Shown here: in pieces, positions 56,225 to 62,802 of the stretch
Position numbering within the stretch: the first letter of the stretch is position 1
Layout of the letters: each line of letters opens with the position of its first letter
Source: Caulobacteraceae bacterium
GTDB taxonomy: Bacteria; Pseudomonadota; Alphaproteobacteria; Caulobacterales; Caulobacteraceae
Assembly: GCA_027487945.1 (NCBI GenBank)
Contig: JAIYCQ010000016.1
Coordinates: 1 to 64,000, forward strand
Direction: 5' to 3'
Length of the DNA: 64,000 nucleotides
Notes under the pieces: generated by a model
What the model was told of the DNA's origin: nothing
Databases searched by the model: none
Seen by the model: the letters and a program-made list of their open reading frames with translations, nothing else
Translations under genes and position numbers: made by a program

Positions 56225-57784
56225 ATGACCGACCTCGCCGCCGCCTGGACCGCCTTCGAGACGGCCGCCCGCACCGATTCACAGACCCGAATCGTCGATC
56301 TGTTCGTGGCCGAGCCGGACCGGCTGGCGCGGCTGTCGGTCGAGGTCGCGGGTCTGACCCTCGACCTCAGCAAGCAGCCCTGGAGCGAGGCCGGCCGCCG
56401 CGCTGCCCTCGATCTGGCCCGCGCCGCCGGGGTCGAGGCGCGCCGCGACCGGCAGTTCGCCGGCGAGGCCATCAATGTCACCGAGAACCGCGCCGTGCTG
56501 CACATGGCTTTGCGCGCCCCCGACGGCGCCGACTGGCGGGCGGTCGGCAAGCCGGTCTCCGCCGGGGTCGAGGCGGTGCGCAAGGCCATGGCCGCCTTCG
56601 TCGCCGATGTCCGCGAGGGTCGTCTGCGCGGGGCGACCGGCAAGGCCTTCACCACCGTGCTGCACATCGGCATCGGCGGCAGCGATCTGGGTCCCCGCAT
56701 GGTCTGGCGGGCGCTGAAGCCGCTGGTGCCGCAGGTGGACGTCGCCTTCGTCGGTAACGTCGATCCGGCCGATATCGCCGCCGCCATGGCCCGGCTGGAC
56801 CCGGAGACCACCCTGGTCGTGGTCGCGTCCAAGACCTTCACCACCCAGGAGACCATGGCCAACGCCGCCGCCGCCAGGGCCTGGCTGCGGGGCGCGCTGG
56901 GCGAGGGGGCCGACAGCCATTTCGCCGCCTGCTCGACCAACCTGGACGCCTGCGCGGCCTTCGGCATTCCGGCCAGCCGTGTGTTCGGCTTCGAGGACTG
57001 GGTCGGCGGGCGCTACTCGATCTGGTCGGCGGTCGGGCTGTCGGTGGCCATCGGCCTCGGCTGGGAGGCCTTCGCCGACTTCCTCGCGGGCGCGGCGGCG
57101 ATGGACGACCACTTCAAGGCGACGCCGCTGGAGCGCAACGCCCCGGTGCTGCTGGCGCTCGCCCATGTGTTCAACCGCAACGGCCTTGGCCGGCCCGTCC
57201 GGGTGGTCGAGCCCTATGCCGAGCGGCTCGGCCTGCTGGCCGCCTATCTCCAGCAGCTGGAGATGGAGTCGAACGGCAAGCGGGTCACCGAGGCCGGCGC
57301 GCCGGTCAGTCACGCCACCTCGACCGCCGTGTTCGGCAACGCCGGCACCAACGACCAGCACGCCTTCTTCCAGATGCTGCATCAGGGGACGGACGTCATC
57401 CCGGTCGACTTCGTCGCCGTCGCCCGCGCCGATGAGGGTCCGCCCCGCCAGCACGCCATCCTGCTGGCCAACGCCATCGCGCAGGCCGAGGCGCTGATGA
57501 CCGGCAGCGCCAACGCCGCCGAGCCGCACCGGCACTTCCCCGGCGACCGGCCCTCGAGCTTCATCCTGCTGGAGCAGCTGACCCCGCAAGCCCTGGGCGC
57601 CCTGCTGGCGCTCTATGAGCACAAGGTCTTCGTCGAGGGGACGCTCTGGGGCGTCGACAGCTTCGACCAGTGGGGCGTGGAGCTGGGCAAGACCCTGGCG
57701 AGCAAGGTGCTGGCCGAGCTCGAGGGCGGCGAGCCGGGGGCGCACGATGCGTCGACGGCGGCGCTGATCGGACGGCTGCGGTAA
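56225..57784 (+). CDS. pgi: glucose-6-phosphate isomerase
   Basis: A 519-residue Pgi, which interconverts glucose-6-phosphate and fructose-6-phosphate. Signatures: IGIGGSDLGPRMVWRALKPL, VVASKTFTTQETMANA, FGFEDWVGGRYSIWSAVGLS, AAYLQQLEMESNGKRVTEAG and GTNDQHAFFQMLHQG with the catalytic His; the Lys-containing C-terminus follows (WGVELGKTLASKVLAELEGG). CGGAG is best placed for the ATG at 56225; a GTG at 56219 is in frame. Confidence 0.97.
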   Translation: MTDLAAAWTAFETAARTDSQTRIVDLFVAEPDRLARLSVEVAGLTLDLSKQPWSEAGRRAALDLARAAGVEARRDRQFAGEAINVTENRAVLHMALRAPDGADWRAVGKPVSAGVEAVRKAMAAFVADVREGRLRGATGKAFTTVLHIGIGGSDLGPRMVWRALKPLVPQVDVAFVGNVDPADIAAAMARLDPETTLVVVASKTFTTQETMANAAAARAWLRGALGEGADSHFAACSTNLDACAAFGIPASRVFGFEDWVGGRYSIWSAVGLSVAIGLGWEAFADFLAGAAAMDDHFKATPLERNAPVLLALAHVFNRNGLGRPVRVVEPYAERLGLLAAYLQQLEMESNGKRVTEAGAPVSHATSTAVFGNAGTNDQHAFFQMLHQGTDVIPVDFVAVARADEGPPRQHAILLANAIAQAEALMTGSANAAEPHRHFPGDRPSSFILLEQLTPQALGALLALYEHKVFVEGTLWGVDSFDQWGVELGKTLASKVLAELEGGEPGAHDASTAALIGRLR

Positions 57785-57948
57785 CGCCCTCCCTCCCCTT
57801 CATGGGGAGGCACAGACCTGCGCAGCAGGGCAGGGTGGGGCAAGTGATAGCCACTTCCCACGCGTTGTGAGGATCGCCGCTTGCCCCACCCGTCCCGTCT
57901 CGGCGTCGCCTCGCCGATCCTCCCTCCCCACAAGGGGGAGGGAGGCTA
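57785..57948. repeat. intergenic inverted repeat, family B (copy 3)
   Basis: CGCCCTCCCTCCCCTTCATG then GGGAGG opens it and CCTCCCTCCCCACAAGGGGG then AGGGAGG closes it, with an inner pair GGTGGGGCAAGTG and CGCTTGCCCCACCC. Related in plan to the elements at 21046 and 49766. It forms the first half of the 367-base gap between pgi and hisS; the second half holds the His leader. Confidence 0.75.
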
Positions 57949-57967
57949 GGAATGTGCTTCTTTCTCC

Positions 57968-57976
57968 GCTATAGCC
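57968..57976 (+). promoter_or_regulatory. candidate -10 element for the his operon
   Basis: GCTATAGCC (57968-57976) resembles the -10 consensus GCTANAWC known for housekeeping promoters in Caulobacter. It ends nine bases before the ATG of the His leader, so transcription would start at or very near that ATG and the leader might be translated without a 5' UTR. No clear -35 is seen. Confidence 0.4.
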
Positions 57977-57984
57977 CCGCCCCG

Positions 57985-58059
57985 ATGACCCGCGCCGCGC
58001 ACCACCATCACGCCTGCCACGCCATCCCTCGCGGGACGGATCGGGTTCGCGCGGCCTGA
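57985..58059 (+). CDS. histidine-rich leader peptide of the hisS-hisZ-hisG operon
   Basis: A 24-codon frame, too short to be listed as a gene, reads MTRAAHHHHACHA and ends at TGA 58057-58059. Five of its first twelve codons are His, four of them in a row (58000-58011). It stands 92 bases before hisS in the same direction. This is the classical attenuator design: ribosome stalling at His codons when charged tRNA-His is scarce changes the fold downstream. The finding rests on the run of His codons and the position, both seen directly. Confidence 0.8.
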   Translation: MTRAAHHHHACHAIPRGTDRVRAA

Positions 58060-58104
58060 CGGCCAGACGCACACCCTCCGGCCCCGCCCGACGCGGAGGG
58101 GGCC
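58049..58104 (+). promoter_or_regulatory. candidate his attenuator hairpins
   Basis: A small hairpin GGCC-TGAC-GGCC (58053-58064) spans the leader stop, flanked by GCG/CGC. A downstream stem CCCTCCG (58074-58080) with CGGAGGG (58094-58100) competes with GGCCCC (58080-58085) pairing to GGGGCC (58099-58104). No U-tract follows, so control may be by hiding the hisS start or by Rho rather than simple termination. Confidence 0.55.
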
Positions 58105-58151
58105 AGTCACGGCTCCATCCGACCCTCGAAGTCCTGATGTAGAGCCGCCTG

Positions 58152-59621
58152 ATGACCGAAGAGACCTTCCGCCCCGAAGCCCGCGCCCCTCGAGGGTTCG
58201 CCGACAAGCGCGCCGCCACCCTGCGCGCCGAGCGGCGGATCGTGGAGGCGGTGTCGAAGGTCTATGAGCTGTGGGGCTTCGAGCCGCTCGACACCGGGGC
58301 GTTCGAGTACGCCGACGCGCTGGGCAAGTTCCTGCCCGACAGCGACCGGCCCAACGAGGGCGTGTTCGCGCTGCAGGACGACGACGAGCAGTGGATGGCC
58401 CTGCGCTACGACCTGACCGCGCCGCTGGCCCGGTTCGCGGCGCAAAACTGGGAGACCCTGCCCAAGCCGTTCCGCCGCTACGCCTTCGGGCCGGTCTGGC
58501 GCAACGAGAAGCCCGGCCCCGGCCGGTTCCGCGAGTTCATCCAGTGCGACGCCGATACGGTCGGCTCGGCCCGCCCCGAAGCCGACGCCGAGATCATCGC
58601 CATGGCGGCGGCGGGGCTCGAGGCGGCGGGGCTGGCCAGGGGCCAGGCGGTGCTGAAATTCTCCAACCGCAAGATCCTCGACGGGGTCATGGTCGCCGCC
58701 GGCGTCGCCGAGGGCCGCCAGAAGCTCACCGTGCTGCGGGCGCTCGACAAGCTCGACCGGCTGGGCCGCGACGGGGTCCGTGACCTGCTCGGCAAGGGCC
58801 GGCTGGACGAGTCGGGCGCCTTCACCCCGGGCGCCGAGCTGTCGACGGCGGCGGCGGGCCTTGTGCTCGACTTTCTCGACATGGCCGTGGCCGGCGCGCC
58901 GCTGGACCAGCTGGCCGCCGCGCCGTTCGCCCAGGCCGACGCCGCCCTTGAAGGCTTCCGCGAGCTGGAGGCGATCATCGCCGCCCTCAAGGGCCTCGGC
59001 ATCGACGACACCCAGGCGCTGTTCGATCCCTCGATCGTCCGCGGGCTGGAATACTACACCGGCGCGGTGTTCGAGGCCGACCTGCTGATCGAGACGCCCG
59101 ACGAGAAGGGCAATCCGGTCCGCTTCGGCTCCATCGGCGGCGGCGGGCGCTATGACGATCTGGTGGCGCGCTTCACCGGCGAGCGGACCCCGGCGACAGG
59201 CTTCTCGTTCGGCGTGTCGCGGCTGGCGGCGGCGCTGAAGGCGGCCGGACGCGAGGCGGCGGGCGAGGGACGGGGCCCGGTGGTCATCATCGCCTTCGAC
59301 CAGGCGCGGATGGCCGACTATTTCGCCGTGGCGGGCGAGCTGCGGAGCGCCGGCATCGCCGCCGAGGTCTATCTCGGAACCTCCGGCATGCGGCCGCAGA
59401 TGAAGTATGCGGACCGTCGTCTGGCGCCGGCCGCCATCATCATCGGCGAGGATGAGTTCGCCGCCGGCACGGCCACGGTCAAGGACCTCGACCTCGGCCG
59501 CGACCTGTCGAAGAACGTCACCGACAACGCCGCCTGGAAGGCCGAGCGGCCGGGCCAGCAGACGGTCGCCCGGGCCGACCTGGTGGCCACCGTCCGCAAG
59601 ATCGTCGAGGCCGCGCAATGA
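58152..59621 (+). CDS. hisS: histidyl-tRNA synthetase
   Basis: A 489-residue class II synthetase. Motif 2 is FRRYAFGPVWRNEKPGPGRF followed by REFIQCDADTVG; histidine-specific motifs are RGLEYYTGAVFEADL and GSIGGGGRYDDLVARF; motif 3 is GFSFGVSRLAAAL. The C-terminal anticodon-binding domain follows (VVIIAFDQARMADYFAVAGE). It charges tRNA-His. It overlaps hisZ by four bases (ATGA) and stands behind a His-rich leader, so its product level likely responds to tRNA-His charging. Confidence 0.97.
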   Translation: MTEETFRPEARAPRGFADKRAATLRAERRIVEAVSKVYELWGFEPLDTGAFEYADALGKFLPDSDRPNEGVFALQDDDEQWMALRYDLTAPLARFAAQNWETLPKPFRRYAFGPVWRNEKPGPGRFREFIQCDADTVGSARPEADAEIIAMAAAGLEAAGLARGQAVLKFSNRKILDGVMVAAGVAEGRQKLTVLRALDKLDRLGRDGVRDLLGKGRLDESGAFTPGAELSTAAAGLVLDFLDMAVAGAPLDQLAAAPFAQADAALEGFRELEAIIAALKGLGIDDTQALFDPSIVRGLEYYTGAVFEADLLIETPDEKGNPVRFGSIGGGGRYDDLVARFTGERTPATGFSFGVSRLAAALKAAGREAAGEGRGPVVIIAFDQARMADYFAVAGELRSAGIAAEVYLGTSGMRPQMKYADRRLAPAAIIIGEDEFAAGTATVKDLDLGRDLSKNVTDNAAWKAERPGQQTVARADLVATVRKIVEAAQ

Positions 59622-60742
59622 GACTGGAGCCCGCCATTCCGCAGGCCGCGCTGGCCGCCATCCGCGCGCCGTTCGCCCGGGCCGGCGCCACGCCGGTCGA
59701 GGCGCCCGTACTGCTGCCGCTGGCCCTGCTGCTCGACCTGTCGGGCGAGGCGATGCGTCCGCGGCTGTTCGTGGTCCAGGCCGAGGGCGGCGAGGAGCTG
59801 GCCCTGCGGCCCGACTTCACCATTCCGGTGGCCCGCGCCCACATCGACAGCGGGGCGGCGCAGGGTCGCTACGCCTATGAGGGCAAGGCCTTCCGCGCCG
59901 CACCGGCCGGCTCGCAGCGGGCCGAGGAGTTCCTGCAGATCGGCGTCGAGCTGTTCGGCAACGGCGATCCGGCCGTCTCGGATGCCGAGGTCGCGGCCCT
60001 GGCCTGGCAGTCCGCCGCGGCGGGCGGTCGCGACGACCTGACCCTGACCTTCGGCGATATCGCGCTGTTCAGCGCCTTCATCGACAGCCTGGCCCTGGCG
60101 CCGGCGCTGGCGGCGCGGCTCAAGCGGCTGTTCACCCGGCCGCGCCTGCTGGCCGCCGAGCTCGATCGCGCCGACGCCGGCGCGACCGTCGAACGCATCG
60201 TCAACCCGCTGGAGGGCGTGCCCGACGGGCAGGGCCCCGAGGCGCTGCGCCAGCTCTGGGCCATCGCCGGCATCGAGCCGGTCGGGACCCGGCCGCCGGA
60301 GGAGATCGTCCGCCGTCTGGCCGACCGGGCCGAGGCCTCGCGCACGCCGAGCCTTTCGCCGGCCGAGGCCGCCGCCGTACGGGGCTTCCTCTCGGTGTCC
60401 GGCCCACCGGACGCGGCCCTTGCCGAGGTTCGCCGGCTCGCCGGTCCGTCCACCGCGGCGCTCGATGCGGCCACGGACGGTTGGGCGCGGCGGCTCGTCG
60501 GCCTGGCGGAGCGCGGCGTGCCCGGCGATCGCCTGACCTTCGCCGCCGCCTTCGGCCGGGCCTTCGGCTACTACGACGGCGCCCTGTTCGAGGTGCGCAG
60601 CGCGGCGCTGGGCGATGAGCGTCCGGTCGCCGCCGGCGGCCGCTACGACGGCCTGCCGGCCCGGCTCGGCGCGGCCACGACGCTCGGGGCGGTGGGCTGC
60701 ATGGTCCGTCCGGCCCGGGCTTTCGCGGGAGGCATGGAATGA
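59618..60742 (+). CDS. hisZ: ATP phosphoribosyltransferase regulatory subunit
   Basis: A 374-residue HisRS-like paralogue without the synthetase's catalytic histidine motifs in full. It has LALRPDFTIPVARAHIDSGA, GRYAYEGKAFRAAP, QRAEEFLQIGVELFGNGDPA and a late AAGGRYDGLPARLGA. HisZ binds short-form HisG and makes it active and sensitive to histidine. It overlaps both hisS and hisG by four bases, so all three are coupled. Confidence 0.94.
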   Translation: MRLEPAIPQAALAAIRAPFARAGATPVEAPVLLPLALLLDLSGEAMRPRLFVVQAEGGEELALRPDFTIPVARAHIDSGAAQGRYAYEGKAFRAAPAGSQRAEEFLQIGVELFGNGDPAVSDAEVAALAWQSAAAGGRDDLTLTFGDIALFSAFIDSLALAPALAARLKRLFTRPRLLAAELDRADAGATVERIVNPLEGVPDGQGPEALRQLWAIAGIEPVGTRPPEEIVRRLADRAEASRTPSLSPAEAAAVRGFLSVSGPPDAALAEVRRLAGPSTAALDAATDGWARRLVGLAERGVPGDRLTFAAAFGRAFGYYDGALFEVRSAALGDERPVAAGGRYDGLPARLGAATTLGAVGCMVRPARAFAGGME

Positions 60743-61695
60743 ACGGTCCCCTCATCCTGGCCATCCCCTCCAAAGGACGGCTGAAGGAACAGGTCGACGC
60801 CTGGCTGGCCGATGCCGGCCTGCCCTTGTCGGCCCCTGCCGGCGGACGCGGCTACACCGCCCGGATCGAGGCCCTGCCGTCGATCGAGGTGCGGCTGCTG
60901 TCGGCCTCGGACATCGCCTCGGCGCTGGACAGCGGCGAGGTCCACCTGGGCGTCACCGGCGAGGACCTGCTGCGCGAACAGATCGCCGACCTGGACAACC
61001 GGGTGGCGCTGCTGCGGTCGCTCGGCTTCGGCCGCGCTGACCTGATCGTCGCCGTGCCGCGCGGCTGGCTGGACGTCGACACCATGGCCGACCTGGAGGA
61101 GGTGGCGCACCAGCACCTGGTTCGCACCGGCCGCCGCCTGCGGGTGGCGACCAAATACATCGCCCAGACCCGCGCCTTCTTCACGAAGAACGGTGTCGCC
61201 GATTACCGCATCGTCGAGTCGGGCGGCGCCACCGAAGGGGCCCCGGCCTCGGGCGCCGCGGAGATTATCGTCGACATCACCACCACCGGCGCCACGCTCG
61301 CCGCCAATCACCTCAAGATCCTCGGCGACGGGGTCATCCTGAAGAGCCAGGCCCGGCTCGCCGCCTCCCTCACGGCCGACTGGGATGCCGGCCGCCTCGG
61401 CGTGGTGCGCCAGCTGCTCGGCGTGGTGGAGGCCCGCGCCCGGGCGCGGAGCAGTGTCATGCTGGTCTGGCCGGCCGAGCAGGACGCCGGGGCCCGCGCG
61501 GCGCTGGCCGCCCTGGTCGAGGCCGGCGCCCGGCCCCGGGCCAACGGCCTTCTGTTGCGCGAGGGCGACCTTCTCGCCGCCCAGGCCGCCCTGGCCTCGG
61601 CCGGGGTCGGCCCCGTGGCCGCGACTCGGCCCGAGCACCTGTTCGAGCCGCTCTCCGAGGCCGCCGAGTCGCTGGCGGCACGCGTAACGGTGTAA
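60739..61695 (+). CDS. hisG: ATP phosphoribosyltransferase
   Basis: A 318-residue HisG, first step of histidine synthesis. Core motifs: LAIPSKGRLKEQVDAWL, VHLGVTGEDLLREQI, TGRRLRVATKYIAQTRAFF and the PRPP loop IIVDITTTGATLAANHLKIL. HisG that works with HisZ is usually about 210-230 residues; here about 90 residues follow the core (about 228-318: SSVMLVWPAEQDAGARAALA and on), like a degenerate extra domain. No break in frame is seen. The stop is followed at once by a palindrome. Confidence 0.96.
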   Translation: MNGPLILAIPSKGRLKEQVDAWLADAGLPLSAPAGGRGYTARIEALPSIEVRLLSASDIASALDSGEVHLGVTGEDLLREQIADLDNRVALLRSLGFGRADLIVAVPRGWLDVDTMADLEEVAHQHLVRTGRRLRVATKYIAQTRAFFTKNGVADYRIVESGGATEGAPASGAAEIIVDITTTGATLAANHLKILGDGVILKSQARLAASLTADWDAGRLGVVRQLLGVVEARARARSSVMLVWPAEQDAGARAALAALVEAGARPRANGLLLREGDLLAAQAALASAGVGPVAATRPEHLFEPLSEAAESLAARVTV

Positions 61696-61715
61696 ATTTG
61701 ACATCGGTGTCAAAT
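61696..61715. promoter_or_regulatory. palindrome ATTTGACA-N4-TGTCAAAT
   Basis: A perfect 8-4-8 inverted repeat one base after the hisG stop codon. Its core TTGACA-N4-TGTCAA is the same type as those at 34007 and 62002. It could be the operator for a promoter in the following non-coding region or, as RNA, part of the hisG 3' end. Confidence 0.5.
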
Positions 61716-61816
61716 ATACTCGACCGGAGCGCGTTCTTTTGACGAGCCGGTCCAAGAAATAACCCGATTGTCGCCCTTTCGACGCAATTTCTTGCGCGGA
61801 AGGGCCTGCGGGTTGC

Positions 61817-61822
61817 TTGACA
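61817..61822 (+). promoter_or_regulatory. candidate -35 element of the small RNA gene
   Basis: TTGACA matches the -35 consensus exactly. The -10 place 17 bases on (TCTTTT, 61840-61845) is poor. A start near 61852 would agree with the first hairpin of the candidate RNA at 61856. Confidence 0.35.
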
Positions 61823-61851
61823 GGGCAACGGATATGCCGTCTTTTGACGGT

Positions 61852-61982
61852 GCGCGAGACACAAGAACCCTAGAGAGTTCTGGTCTCACGGCGTTTCGGG
61901 GAGGAAACGCCCGCTTGGATCGAGTGATCGAGGAAAAAGCTAGGCCCGCCGCGATTATCCCCCGCGGCGGGCCTAGTCCTTT
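61852..61982 (+). ncRNA. candidate structured small RNA between hisG and the P-loop ATPase gene
   Basis: About 130 non-coding bases hold three consecutive helices. Hairpin A pairs GAGAC (61856-61860) with GTCTC (61883-61887) and AGAAC (61864-61868) with GTTCT (61877-61881). Hairpin B is a perfect 8-bp stem GGCGTTTC/GAAACGCC (61890-61897, 61904-61911) with loop GGGGAG. The last is a 14-bp terminator at 61940-61976. No reading frame fits. A GGAG-type loop could pair with C-rich mRNA or bind an RNA protein. It matches no RNA family I can name. Confidence 0.55.
61940..61982 (+). terminator. strong Rho-independent terminator (14-bp stem)
   Basis: CTAGGCCCGCCGCG (61940-61953) pairs perfectly with CGCGGCGGGCCTAG (61963-61976), loop of nine, followed by TCCTTTCT and preceded by GGAAAAAG. 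It would end the candidate small RNA and any hisG read-through. On the minus strand it also ends in CTTTTTCC, so it may work both ways. Confidence 0.88.
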
Positions 61983-62001
61983 CTGGACCGGCCGCTTGAA
62001 A

Positions 62002-62017
62002 TTGACGCCACCGTCAA
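62002..62017. promoter_or_regulatory. palindrome TTGACG-N4-CGTCAA
   Basis: A perfect 6-4-6 inverted repeat 150 bases before the P-loop ATPase gene, of the same core and spacing as the elements at 34007 and 61696. Confidence 0.45.
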
Positions 62018-62037
62018 ATGCAGGATCCCGGCGCCCC

Positions 62038-62143
62038 ACGTGCTTCGACACGCGCCTGCGGCGCGGCTCGGCATGACAATGGCGGGCGCCTTGGCTTCTC
62101 CGTCATCCTGAGCCGCCGCGCAGCGGCGTGTCGAAGGGCGCAC
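62038..62143. repeat. intergenic inverted repeat, family A (copy 3)
   Basis: TGCTTCGACACGCGCC and GGCTCGGCATGAC on the left pair with GTCATCCTGAGCCGCC and GGCGTGTCGAAGGGCG on the right. Strongly related to the copy at 11486. It lies between the candidate small RNA and the P-loop ATPase gene, completing the 470-base gap after hisG. Confidence 0.75.
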
Positions 62144-62166
62144 CGACACCGCCATCCGGAGCGTCC

Positions 62167-62745
62167 ATGGCCCTGCAAGACACCCACGACCCGACGTTGG
62201 CCGAGGCCGACACCGACCGCTTCGTCGTCATCACCGGCTGTTCCGGCGGCGGCAAGTCGACCCTGCTGGTCGAGCTGGCGCGGCGCGGCCTTGTCGTCGT
62301 TCCCGAGGCCGGGCGGCAGATCGTGCGGGAGCAGGACTGGACCGGCGGCGACGCGCTGCCCTGGACACAGCCCCTGCGCTTCGCCGAGCTGGCTGTCTCG
62401 CGCTGCGTCCAGGGCCTGATCGGCGTTGCGGGCGAGCCCGGCCCGGTCTTCTTCGATCGCGGCCCCGTCGACCAGCTGGCCGGACTGGAACGCCTGGGCC
62501 TGCCGATCCCGCTGACGGTCGCGGGCGCCGTCGGACGCTGCCGCTACAACAGAACGGTCTTTGTCGCCCCGCCCTGGCCGGAGATCTTCGCCGGCGATGC
62601 GCAGCGGCGCCACGGCCTCGATGAGGCGCTTGCTGAATATGGCCCCCTGCGGGCGACCTATGAGCGGCTTGGCTACAGGCTGGTCGACCTGCCGAAGACC
62701 AGCGTCGCGGCGCGGGCCGACTTTGTTCTGGCGGCCCTCGCATAG
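62167..62745 (+). CDS. AAA-type P-loop ATPase/kinase-like protein
   Basis: A 192-residue protein starting MALQDTHDPTLAEADTDRFV at 62167 with CGGAG upstream. P-loop GCSGGGKSTLLVELARRG at about 24-41, followed by VVPEAGRQIVREQDWTGGDA and FFDRGPVDQLAGL, the pattern of AAA_28 proteins (small NTPase/kinase fold). The family has no settled role; some act on nucleotides or cofactors. It ends in a lid-like helix (YRLVDLPKTSVAARADFVLA). Not in an operon. Confidence 0.85.
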   Translation: MALQDTHDPTLAEADTDRFVVITGCSGGGKSTLLVELARRGLVVVPEAGRQIVREQDWTGGDALPWTQPLRFAELAVSRCVQGLIGVAGEPGPVFFDRGPVDQLAGLERLGLPIPLTVAGAVGRCRYNRTVFVAPPWPEIFAGDAQRRHGLDEALAEYGPLRATYERLGYRLVDLPKTSVAARADFVLAALA

Positions 62746-62748
62746 GAG

Positions 62749-62776
62749 AAGGGGCGGCCCTCGCAGGCCGCCCCTT
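62749..62776. terminator. bidirectional terminator
   Basis: AAGGGGCGGCC (62749-62759) pairs perfectly over 11 bp with GGCCGCCCCTT (62766-62776), loop of six, followed by CCTTC on the plus strand. It lies between the converging ATPase and M13 peptidase genes and probably serves both. Confidence 0.88.
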
Positions 62777-62802
62777 CCTTCAGTTCAGGATGCCCGGCGG
62801 CG

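Noticed and set aside
57950-58151. T-box or riboswitch before hisS
   Set aside because: No T-box sequence or specifier layout is seen, and such elements are rare in proteobacteria. The run of His codons explains the region better.
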